From assembly GCA_015486655.1 (NCBI GenBank), contig WFRF01000165.1, positions 1 to 14,366 on the forward strand: DNA of 14,366 nucleotides, in the 5' to 3' direction. A program made the position numbers and the translations under genes. The notes below the pieces were generated by a model. That model saw nothing but the letters and a program-made list of their open reading frames with translations. It was not told the DNA's origin and ran no database searches. Origin of the DNA: Caldifarciminota bacterium. Lineage in GTDB: Bacteria > Hydrothermota > 32-111 > QNBC01. This document shows, piece after piece, positions 7,650 to 14,366 of this stretch (positions within the stretch are counted from its first letter, which is position 1; the number at the start of each line of letters is the position of its first letter).

Positions 7650-9727
7650 TTCTCTCCTTCTATGACAATTTCCGAAAAATCGGCTACCTTCAGGAACAAT
7701 CCGCGGAGAAATTTCATAAGCCTGAGTCTGTTCGTTCTTATTTTCTCTTCCTCTGTCATCACCATAACATCATCGAAGAATTTATCTATCGAAGGACGAA
7801 TTTTGAAATATTCTTTGAGGATACCGGAATAATCCCTTTTCCTTATCAGTGATTCGATTATCTTGCTAAGATGCAGGCAATCGCCGTATAAAACCTTTTC
7901 CTGTTTTTCGTTAAACAAAGAAGGATTCACATCTCCCTCTACACTTATATTTCGCAGTATATTTGCGACTCTCTTTTGTCCTGTAACAAGGGACTCAAAT
8001 TCCTTCTCCGACATTTCCCTGTAATTATGCAGAACCCGCGAACGAAGTATTATATCGGATATATCCGTCAGTCTCAATGCCGCTATCGCATTGATTATAT
8101 CATATTTGATATTTTCATTCTGTGCGTAATTGATTATCCTGTCTATAAAGAAATTGTAGAGCTTATCGTTGTCATAGTTTATATCAAAATTGCTGAATGC
8201 ATTGTCAACGGCTAACATAAAATCGTAGTACCATTCTTTTGCAACGGTTATTTCTATAATACCGTTTGTGTTTCTTTTGATTCCGAATGGATCTTTCGAA
8301 CCTTTGGGAAGCCCGTATTTGGCAATAAAACCGGCAATTGTGTCGTAACGATCTGCAAGGGCGAATATCGCTCCCTCAATACTTTCGGGCAGTGTGTCTT
8401 TGGCAAAACGGGGCAAATTGTGTTCGAGAATAACACTTGCCGTAGTTTCGTCCACCCCCAGTTTTCTGGCGTATATGCTTCCGATATACCCTTCCAGTTT
8501 TGTAAATTCCTTACCGTCTTTTATCATATTTGTGGAGAGATCTATTTTTAGATGAAGGGCAATTTTTCTGAGTTCATCTTTGTCCAGATTCAAATGTAAC
8601 ACCCTGCTCAAATAATAGGCGATATCGGAAACCCTTATTGCCTTCTCGTAAATAGTTCCGAGATCGCGGTGCCATAGAATGTCTTTTTGAATTTCTATTC
8701 TCCTTTCAACGGGGACCTTCAAATCCTCTTCATAATAAAAATATGCATCTTCCAATCTGGATTTTAAGACTTTTTCATTATTTTTAATGATTTCATCCGT
8801 ATTTCTGTCCGTGTTTGATACGAAAACAAAGAAAGGAGCGATTTTTTTCTCACCGTTTACAACGGAGAAGTAGCGTTGGTGTTGTTTCATGGCTGTTGTA
8901 ACGATTTTTTCGGGGAGTTCCGTATATTGATTGTGAAACTGGCCGAGAAGCACAGTGGGGCTTTCAACCATGCACGTTATTTCATCGAGGAGCTCTTTGT
9001 CCGTAACCACCGATATGTTTTTCTCATTTTCAATCTCGTTTATTTTTTTCAGAATTATTCTTTTTCTCTCTTCCCGATTGATTACAACATGATTTTCTTC
9101 GATTTTTTTGAAATAATCTTCTATTGAGGTTATTTCCAATTTTCCGTTTCCGTATAATCTGTTGCCGAATGTATAATCGGATGACACGATTCCTGCGAAT
9201 TCTATTCCGGATAGTACTGTTTTATCTTTTAAAATCAGCAACCAACGGATTGGACGTGCGAATCTGAATTTACTCTTTTCCCAAATCATTGTTTTCGGGA
9301 ATCGGATGGATTCAATACTTTTGACAATATTTTCTCTTAAAACGTCATCAACCGTTTTCTTTTTCTTTTCGACTTTAAGGGCGCATACTTCATTTTTGCC
9401 CTTTTTGGTAAAATAAATGTCATTAACGGATTTTCCCTGCGATTTTGCAAATCCCTCAGCCGCTTTTGTCCAACCGGATTCGTTCTTTGCTATATTTGAG
9501 GGGGGACCTGTTATTTCAACGGTTTTAACACTAATGTCCTCCATGATGCCTATGATATGTATTGCATATCGTCTTGGGGTAAAGAACGATTCAATGTTTT
9601 CGAATTCTATTTCATTTTTTCCGAGGATTTTGTTGATGGAATCGACCCAGATGTCAAGCCCGGGTTTTAAATATGATGCCGGGATTTCCTCAAAGCCGAG
9701 CTCTATTAAAAGATTGCTTTTACTCAT
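7646..9727 (-). CDS. glyS: Glycyl-tRNA synthetase beta subunit
   Basis: The beta subunit pairs with GlyQ in an alpha2-beta2 enzyme that charges tRNA-Gly. It supplies most tRNA recognition and binding. The 693 residues match the usual length of about 690. The N-terminus LLIELGFEEIPASYLKPG (6-23) is diagnostic. Other family blocks are FTPRRYAI, FPKTMIWEKSKFRFARPIRW (the core conserved segment), MKQHQRYFSV, and KLEGYIGSIYA in the HD-like part. ADRYDTIAGFI plus GSKDPFGIKR follow, then a C-terminal anticodon-binding (DALR-like) domain over about the last 110 residues. It overlaps glyQ by 8 nt at its start and the unknown gene by 4 nt at its end. No internal damage is seen. Confidence 0.97.
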   Translation of the reverse strand: MSKSNLLIELGFEEIPASYLKPGLDIWVDSINKILGKNEIEFENIESFFTPRRYAIHIIGIMEDISVKTVEITGPPSNIAKNESGWTKAAEGFAKSQGKSVNDIYFTKKGKNEVCALKVEKKKKTVDDVLRENIVKSIESIRFPKTMIWEKSKFRFARPIRWLLILKDKTVLSGIEFAGIVSSDYTFGNRLYGNGKLEITSIEDYFKKIEENHVVINREERKRIILKKINEIENEKNISVVTDKELLDEITCMVESPTVLLGQFHNQYTELPEKIVTTAMKQHQRYFSVVNGEKKIAPFFVFVSNTDRNTDEIIKNNEKVLKSRLEDAYFYYEEDLKVPVERRIEIQKDILWHRDLGTIYEKAIRVSDIAYYLSRVLHLNLDKDELRKIALHLKIDLSTNMIKDGKEFTKLEGYIGSIYARKLGVDETTASVILEHNLPRFAKDTLPESIEGAIFALADRYDTIAGFIAKYGLPKGSKDPFGIKRNTNGIIEITVAKEWYYDFMLAVDNAFSNFDINYDNDKLYNFFIDRIINYAQNENIKYDIINAIAALRLTDISDIILRSRVLHNYREMSEKEFESLVTGQKRVANILRNISVEGDVNPSLFNEKQEKVLYGDCLHLSKIIESLIRKRDYSGILKEYFKIRPSIDKFFDDVMVMTEEEKIRTNRLRLMKFLRGLFLKVADFSEIVIEGEK

Positions 9728-10571
9728 TTTTTGCCTGCTTGTTTAAATAGGTTTTTGCCACTTCTTTTGAGAGGTTTCTAATGCGTAAAATAGTGTTTCC
9801 TCTCTCTCTCGGGCTTATGGCGCCGCGAGCGTCGAGAAGATTAAATGTATGAGAGCACTTGATAACATAATCATAGGCGGGAAAGACAAGCCCTTTATCT
9901 AAAAGTCTTTTGACTTCGTTTACATAATTTTCAAACTGTTCGAACAGCATTTTTGTGTTGGATTCGTCAAAATTAAATACGCACATTTCGTACTCGGGTT
10001 CTCTGTAAATTTCGCTCCATTTTATTCCTTTCTGTAATTCCAGGTCAAATATGGAATCGATTCCCTGGAGAAACATTGCGATTCTTTCAAGTCCGTAGGT
10101 GAGTTCAACGGGGATTATATCCAATTCAACGCCTCCAAGTTGCTGGAAATAGGTGAATTGGCTGATCTCCATTCCGTCTAACCAAACTTCCCAGCCCAAA
10201 CCCGATGCTCCGAGTGTCGGTGATTCCCAGTCATCTTCGACGAACCGAATGTCATGTTTTTCCACATCTATGCCTACGGCTCTCAGGCTGTTCAAATAGA
10301 GATCCTGTATATCCGAGGGGGCGGGTTTTAAGATTACCTGATACTGTGTAAACTGTTGCATTCTGTTGGGATTTTCGGCATACCTTCCGTCTTTGGGTCT
10401 CTTGCATGTTTCCACATAACAGGTGTTCCAATTTTTTCTTGAAAGTGCAAATAAAAATGTTGCGGGGTTGAATGTTCCGGCACCGACTTCGCTCTGGTAC
10501 GGTTGTGACAAAACACAACCCTTTTCCGTCCAGTATTTCTCCAATCCGAATATCAAATCCTGAAAATACAT
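9720..10571 (-). CDS. glyQ: Glycyl-tRNA synthetase alpha subunit
   Basis: This is the class II catalytic subunit of the alpha2-beta2 glycyl-tRNA synthetase, 283 aa (family about 290-300). It forms glycyl-adenylate and aminoacylates tRNA-Gly with GlyS. Visible blocks are GAGTFNPATFL (30-40), RPKDGRYAENPNRMQ (58-72), YQVILKPAP (77-85), LGWEVWLDGMEI (125-136), QFTYFQQLGG (138-147) and motif 3 TYGLERIAMFLQG (158-170). Small departures from the common form are CYVETCKRP where PYVEPSxRP is usual, and S123 in LGASGLGW where tryptophan is usual. The ATG at 10571 has AAAAGGAG at 10576-10583 and lies about 11 nt from the predicted transcription start, making this the first gene of the operon. Confidence 0.97.
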   Translation of the reverse strand: MYFQDLIFGLEKYWTEKGCVLSQPYQSEVGAGTFNPATFLFALSRKNWNTCYVETCKRPKDGRYAENPNRMQQFTQYQVILKPAPSDIQDLYLNSLRAVGIDVEKHDIRFVEDDWESPTLGASGLGWEVWLDGMEISQFTYFQQLGGVELDIIPVELTYGLERIAMFLQGIDSIFDLELQKGIKWSEIYREPEYEMCVFNFDESNTKMLFEQFENYVNEVKRLLDKGLVFPAYDYVIKCSHTFNLLDARGAISPRERGNTILRIRNLSKEVAKTYLNKQAKNE

Positions 10572-10588
10572 AATACTCCTTTTAGGGC

Positions 10589-10617
10589 TTTATACCACAA
10601 AACGACTTAAGTGTCAA
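10589..10617 (-). promoter_or_regulatory. Near-consensus sigma70 promoter of the glyQ operon
   Basis: On the minus strand a perfect TTGACA (-35, 10612-10617) is followed after exactly 17 nt by TATAAA (-10, 10589-10594). A TG lies one nt before the -10 (TGGTATAAA), an extended -10. The region upstream is AT-rich, as expected of an UP-like element. The start site should fall at about 10581-10583, so the 5' leader would be only about 11 nt and consist almost entirely of the glyQ Shine-Dalgarno. The whole intergenic region is just 66 bp, leaving no room for a T-box or other glycine-responsive leader. Confidence 0.9.
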
Positions 10618-10637
10618 TAATTCATATTTTAATACTT

Positions 10638-13133
10638 CTATTCCAACATATTAAGCAGGTCGGGGTTGTAACCGTCTACCCAAAGCGTCGTTTTTCCTTT
10701 GTTTATTACAAGAATCGACGGAAATGTTTTTACTCGGAAAATCTTTTTGATTGTTTTGTTATCTAACTTGAAAATTCTGTATTTACATTTGCATGTGCTC
10801 ATTTTTTTTGAAAGGGGCTCAATGTCACCGTTTGCAAAAATGTAGACATTTCCTTTTAGGTTTTTCGGCTTCAGACGGTTAACCGTTGCAATGGAAGATT
10901 CCGAATGCATGTCGAGAATAAGAACGATATTTGCTCCCTTTTTCAAACGATCCCAATTCATTGCAGTGCCGTGAATATCTTTTATTTTTATTGTTTTTGG
11001 GGGTGAAAACTTCCTGACCACGATATTTCCCGTTTTGATGTCTTTCAATGGAATGCCCGATGTAAAGACTATTGTGGTGTCTTCCCCGAGATTGAAGTTC
11101 TTAATGCGCAGGTAGGTCGAACCGTATAGATTCCTCCATCCGTCTATTAAAAAGTAATTCCCCGGTAAAAGATCGCATTCAATTGTATCTTTACCGTCGG
11201 CAACATCCAGATCGAGCGGTATAATCCTGTTTTTTCCTATTTTATTTATTGTGAAATCATAGTAATATCTCATTTTTTGAATGCTGTCCGTTGTTTCGTC
11301 GCGGAAAACGATTTTCAAACGGAAATATCTGTTGCCACTGTCCGATAAAGGCATCATATTTTTCCATTTGCCGCCTTGAAAGTATTCGATTCCGTTGTCC
11401 ATATAGTTTAGTCTTGCTGGAATGTCCAACGACCTCAAAATACCTGCTGCAAGTATGTATTTTTCGATGGGTCTTCCCCTTTTGATTCTATATGTTTCAA
11501 TAGGGTTCATCAAACCTCCGAAACGATTTTTCAGTGTGTCGGGTATGGTATCTATTGCGGAATTAACATAATCAATAATATTTTTTACCGTGTAATCTAC
11601 CGATTTTTCGGATTTCAAATGTGCAAAGATATGTGAAAATGTATCCTTGTATGTGCCGAAATCCTCAAAATACACCCGTGGTGAAATTATATAAGGAAAT
11701 AAAATTGAATCGTCATAAACGGAGATTCCCTTTTTGTTTGTTTCGTACCACCTTAACAACGATGAGAGATCTGCTGAATCCACTGAGACAAGGTCCTTTT
11801 TATTTTCGTTTATACCTCTTAAAATCGTAACAATGTCATCTTTGAATCTGTCGGTTGAATGGTTGTAGAAATTCAAAATCACCGGGTAATTTCCAAATGA
11901 ATTTTTTAATATATCAATGAAAAGGCTGTCGTTCTTTTGAGGAAAAGACACCTCAAGTTCTTCAGATGCGGGATTCAAACTGTTTAAATAGACCTTTTGA
12001 GCAAGGTATACCGTGTCCGGTTCCACATATTTTTTGCCTTTGTTTTTTACTCTAACAGGCGGTATTGTTTCAAACCAGAAGGAGGTGTCGGGTATATCAT
12101 TATCGGATAAAACAAGGGAAACCGTATCGCGTGTTTTTCCCACATGCGCCCATGCAAACTTTCCGTTTTTTGCCGCAGTTACAATGAGATCGGTTTTCCC
12201 GATTTTTATATTGTAATGTCCCATAGAATCGCTTTTCCCTGTAGCCACATATCTGAAAGCCGAATAGTTATAAACGTATAAATAGATATGTGCATCGGGG
12301 ACTGGTTTCCCTTTATCGTCGGTAATTTTCAGGGACAGTAACTTTACGTTTTCGTAATTGGGTGTCGAATTTATAATGGTAAATTTGGCGTATCCATTTA
12401 ATACGGGTTCGTCGGATTTCTCTATTTTCCCCCACACGCTTCCGGCAACGACGGCGGTTCTTTTGGTTGATGAAACAACCCAGTCGTTGGGGTTCTTTAA
12501 TTTTCCGATATATTCCCATTTGCCGTTTATCCAAACCTCCACCCAGGCGTGATTACTGTTTGTGTACGGCCACCAGGGGGTATATACGAATCTTGCGGGA
12601 ATGTAGACGGATCTGAGAGCCATTATGAGAAGTGTTGCCATCTCCTCGCACCTGCCGTATCCTCTTTTTAGCGTTACCACCGGACTTTGATCCCAGGGAG
12701 CCGTTGGTTTGTACCTATTGTGAACGGTTACCCAATCGTCTATTTTAAGGACGGCAGTCCGCATGTCCCTTGCATTTTTTATGACCTTTAGAAGCGTATC
12801 GGTATAAGAGATTCTAAAATTATTTAAAGGTTCCTGTGATACGCGATACGGCAGGATGTAGTGATAAAAAACAAATGACGGAACTTTTTTGCTCCACGGG
12901 ACATTGTTTTTTGCCTTTTCTATTGCATGAAAATCCTTTATAAGAAACGAACTGTCCATTGTTACCATATCCACAAGGGGCATGTATTCTATAATGGAAT
13001 CCGCCCATTCCTTCTCTGTAGCGGTGTAAGGAAGGATTTTGATTGATTGTTTATTTATGAGCTGCTGAGCGCTTAAAATTTGTGAAAATAAAACAATAAA
13101 AACTAGCAGAAGGGCAAATTGTGTTTTTTTCAT
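10638..13133 (-). CDS. Secreted multidomain transglutaminase-like protein with thioredoxin-like C-terminus
   Basis: This 831-aa exported protein has a signal peptide (hydrophobic 6-20, likely cut after SA at 21-22). A transglutaminase-like core spans about 115-235, with C162 in GYGRCEEMA and H195 in NSNHAWVEVW. The third catalytic residue, usually Asp, is not in its standard place (YIGKLKNP, 208-215). This matches a variant transglutaminase type common in Bacteroidetes, in which a Gly-containing segment follows. An Ig-like/carboxypeptidase-regulatory-like domain lies at about 260-345 (KGKPVPDAHIYLYVY, 274-288). A second, degenerate transglutaminase-like segment is at about 548-598 (RGRPIEKYILAAGILRSLD), lacking Cys and His. 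The end (about 709-831) looks like a thioredoxin fold with cis-Pro-type KTFPS (P805) but no CxxC; a CKC pair sits at 781-783. AAGGAG at 13142-13147 supports the start, which overlaps the DUF1232 gene by 4 nt. Domain calls are by pattern; the substrate is unknown. Confidence 0.85.
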   Translation of the reverse strand: MKKTQFALLLVFIVLFSQILSAQQLINKQSIKILPYTATEKEWADSIIEYMPLVDMVTMDSSFLIKDFHAIEKAKNNVPWSKKVPSFVFYHYILPYRVSQEPLNNFRISYTDTLLKVIKNARDMRTAVLKIDDWVTVHNRYKPTAPWDQSPVVTLKRGYGRCEEMATLLIMALRSVYIPARFVYTPWWPYTNSNHAWVEVWINGKWEYIGKLKNPNDWVVSSTKRTAVVAGSVWGKIEKSDEPVLNGYAKFTIINSTPNYENVKLLSLKITDDKGKPVPDAHIYLYVYNYSAFRYVATGKSDSMGHYNIKIGKTDLIVTAAKNGKFAWAHVGKTRDTVSLVLSDNDIPDTSFWFETIPPVRVKNKGKKYVEPDTVYLAQKVYLNSLNPASEELEVSFPQKNDSLFIDILKNSFGNYPVILNFYNHSTDRFKDDIVTILRGINENKKDLVSVDSADLSSLLRWYETNKKGISVYDDSILFPYIISPRVYFEDFGTYKDTFSHIFAHLKSEKSVDYTVKNIIDYVNSAIDTIPDTLKNRFGGLMNPIETYRIKRGRPIEKYILAAGILRSLDIPARLNYMDNGIEYFQGGKWKNMMPLSDSGNRYFRLKIVFRDETTDSIQKMRYYYDFTINKIGKNRIIPLDLDVADGKDTIECDLLPGNYFLIDGWRNLYGSTYLRIKNFNLGEDTTIVFTSGIPLKDIKTGNIVVRKFSPPKTIKIKDIHGTAMNWDRLKKGANIVLILDMHSESSIATVNRLKPKNLKGNVYIFANGDIEPLSKKMSTCKCKYRIFKLDNKTIKKIFRVKTFPSILVINKGKTTLWVDGYNPDLLNMLE

Positions 13134-13450
13134 CGTTTTGTCTCCTTATTAATCTGTGTTTTACATTTTTTCATAATTTCTTTCGGAATAAATAGATATG
13201 CGAGCCAGATCAGGGGAACTACGATTAAAACATCATCCAACTCGCCGATAATTGGGATGAAATCTGGAATGAGATCAATCGGTGACAGGAGATATGCAAC
13301 GGCAAGACCAAGAAGCACCTTTGAAACAAGAGGGATCTGCCCGCTGTTTTTCAAACATCGCATAACTTTAAATTGTGTTTTTATATCGTTTTTGAGCCGT
13401 GCAATAAAATTTACATGGTGTTTACGATTATTTTCGGCAAGAGTCTCCAT
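13130..13450 (-). CDS. DUF1232 small membrane protein
   Basis: This 106-aa protein has the DUF1232 signature LLSPIDLIPDFIPIIGELD (54-72). A hydrophobic stretch follows (VLIVVPLIWLAYLFIP, 74-89), along with a further apolar segment at about 42-55. The family is a small, probably membrane-bound protein of unknown function found widely in bacteria. The start ATG at 13450 comes just 1 nt after the stop of the phosphoesterase gene and has no clear ribosome-binding site, so it depends on coupling. The next gene starts within its stop codon (ATGA). No function can be assigned from the sequence. Confidence 0.85.
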   Translation of the reverse strand: METLAENNRKHHVNFIARLKNDIKTQFKVMRCLKNSGQIPLVSKVLLGLAVAYLLSPIDLIPDFIPIIGELDDVLIVVPLIWLAYLFIPKEIMKKCKTQINKETKR

Positions 13451-13451
13451 T

Positions 13452-14366
13452 TTAGTTGTAGAAAGTACCTTTTATTATTTTAGAACCTGTTTTTATTTGA
13501 TATTTGTAAAAGTGAAATCTCTTTAGCGGGAATGTAATGTCTTTTTTAATTAAGGTTGTATCGTATAACACTTTTCCGGACATATTTCTTATTGAGATTT
13601 CTCTGACCAGGGGGGATCCGAATGTATATTCCACACCGTTTTTGATTTTTAGCCTTTTGATTTTCATTGAAGGCTTTTCTATTTTACTGTGAAAATTTAC
13701 CTTTATCGGCGGAATGGAATCGATTATTTCCCCGTCGGGGGAATATACATTACCGATTAAAGAATCCCTTCCGTATATGTTCATTTTAATAAAATGGTAT
13801 ATGGCAATACCTCTTTTAAACTCCTTATAACGGGGAGCACCGGCTCCACCTGTGATGACATAAGTTATGCCTTTGTCTTTAAATGAATCGTAGTGATGTA
13901 TGTGACTGAAAACAGCAAGATGAACACCGTAATATCTCATCATCGATAAAAATGTTTTTACATTACTCTTCTCTATATTGGGTTTCGGATAACTCCTCTT
14001 ATCACCCAAACAGTGCCATGTATATTCCGGAGCAATGCAGGGGGGAACATGGGAAAATATAACAGGGTTTAGCCCCTTTGCCTTGGCATCGTTCAATAGA
14101 CTATCTAACCATATTATTTCCCCTCTCGTAATGAGATAGTCGCTGTAGTTCTTATTTTTGATGCGTTTTGGATGACATGAAGAAACCACAATGTAACGGA
14201 TTTTCCCGATGTCAAATGTATAATCGGTATCGCCCACTATTTCATTATAATAGAACCATGAGCTGTCCGAGTACAGTTCATGATTACCTCTTACGCTGAG
14301 CCATGGAATTTTTGATTTGCCTGCGATTTTTGCATAGCGTTCGAGCTCGAATTTTTTCCCGATTAA
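13452..14366 (-). CDS. Metallophosphoesterase with C-terminal sorting-like beta domain, 5' end cut by window edge
   Basis: The reading frame stays open to base 14366, so the GTG at 14237 is not the real start and the N-terminus is outside the window. The 304 visible residues begin LIGKKFELER. They include the metal-binding GNHE (27-30, at 14277-14288), IFSHVPP with H106, and the metal-ligand pair SHIHH (H155, H157), followed by YVITGGAGAP (169-178). This is a calcineurin-like (purple-acid-type) phosphatase core. The earlier DxH and GDxxD motifs must lie upstream of the window. After about residue 245 there is a small beta-rich tail, beginning YTFGSPLVREISI and ending KIIKGTFYN. It resembles FlgD/type IX sorting domains (two short strands then YKYQIKTGSKIIKG). 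Such tails are found on secreted proteins, so this one probably acts outside the cytoplasm (inference). The substrate is unknown. Confidence 0.85.
   Translation of the reverse strand, partial: LIGKKFELERYAKIAGKSKIPWLSVRGNHELYSDSSWFYYNEIVGDTDYTFDIGKIRYIVVSSCHPKRIKNKNYSDYLITRGEIIWLDSLLNDAKAKGLNPVIFSHVPPCIAPEYTWHCLGDKRSYPKPNIEKSNVKTFLSMMRYYGVHLAVFSHIHHYDSFKDKGITYVITGGAGAPRYKEFKRGIAIYHFIKMNIYGRDSLIGNVYSPDGEIIDSIPPIKVNFHSKIEKPSMKIKRLKIKNGVEYTFGSPLVREISIRNMSGKVLYDTTLIKKDITFPLKRFHFYKYQIKTGSKIIKGTFYN

Noticed and set aside
9417..9746. 109-codon plus-strand frame opposite the glyS start
   Set aside because: Antisense to the conserved glyS N-terminus and the glyQ/glyS junction; no motif or plausible ribosome site.
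10572..10637. A T-box or glycine riboswitch in front of glyQ
   Set aside because: The intergenic gap is only 66 bp and is filled by the promoter; the predicted leader of about 11 nt cannot fold into a regulatory RNA.
10782..10790. CKC in the thioredoxin-like end as a redox-active site
   Set aside because: The spacing is CxC, and it lies mid-domain rather than at the usual CxxC position before the first long helix, so a classical disulfide exchange site is not supported.
13119..13526. 135-codon open frame on the plus strand opposite DUF1232 and the phosphoesterase
   Set aside because: It runs antisense to two well-supported coupled genes, has no recognisable motif and is explained as a shadow of their codon use.
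14235..14237. GTG as the true start of the metallophosphoesterase
   Set aside because: The frame continues upstream to the window edge and encodes the essential metal-binding GNHE motif, so a start here would remove part of the active site.
1..14366. Mobile elements, CRISPR arrays, defence systems or a biosynthetic cluster
   Set aside because: No direct or inverted repeat sets, transposase or integrase motifs, phage genes or defence-type domains are visible; codon use looks even across the window.

Overview
The window is an AT-rich, very densely packed stretch of bacterial chromosome. Only two gaps exist: 38 bp between convergent genes at 2117-2154, and 66 bp holding a promoter at 10572-10637. 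There are no tRNA or rRNA genes, mobile elements, CRISPR arrays or gene-free stretches over 300 bp. The proteins suggest a Gram-negative-type bacterium of the broad FCB / candidate-phylum (WOR-3-like) neighbourhood. The hints are a secreted transglutaminase of the type common in Bacteroidetes, a secreted-looking phosphoesterase ending in a small beta domain like a type IX sorting tail, an alpha2-beta2-type glycyl-tRNA synthetase (glyQ plus glyS), and a Thermotoga/archaeal-type inositol-phosphate synthase. This placement is an inference and I hold it loosely.

Left arm (1-2116, plus strand): the 3' part of an M23 (LytM-type) zinc peptidase overlaps by 35 nt a radical SAM protein with an N-terminal B12-binding-like domain. 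The pair ends at a perfect 13-bp hairpin whose loop carries the stop codon of the radical SAM gene. The hairpin also lies just past the end of the convergent minus-strand operon.

Middle (10617 down to 2155, minus strand): an unusually consensus-like sigma70 promoter sits directly in front of eight tightly coupled genes: glyQ, glyS, an unrecognised 306-aa protein, rsmI, a CDP-alcohol phosphatidyltransferase, inositol-3-phosphate synthase, thymidylate kinase, and an S41 C-terminal processing protease. Every junction overlaps, abuts or is separated by 8 nt. Three junctions have the same 8-nt overlap. The operon mixes translation (glyQS, rsmI), nucleotide supply (tmk), probable inositol-phospholipid synthesis (Ino1 makes inositol phosphate, the CDP-alcohol transferase would attach it to a lipid) and envelope proteolysis.

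Right arm (14366 down to 10638, minus strand): a metallophosphoesterase cut by the window edge, a small DUF1232 membrane protein, and a large secreted multidomain protein (transglutaminase core, Ig-like domain, a second degenerate transglutaminase-like segment, thioredoxin-like end). These three are translationally coupled. No terminator is visible between this group and glyQ, so some read-through into the glyQ operon is possible.

Most of the window is housekeeping. The items most worth a second look are the 306-aa unknown protein in the glyS-rsmI interval, the inositol-lipid pair, the near-perfect promoter with a predicted leader of only about 11 nt, and the two multidomain secreted proteins at the right.
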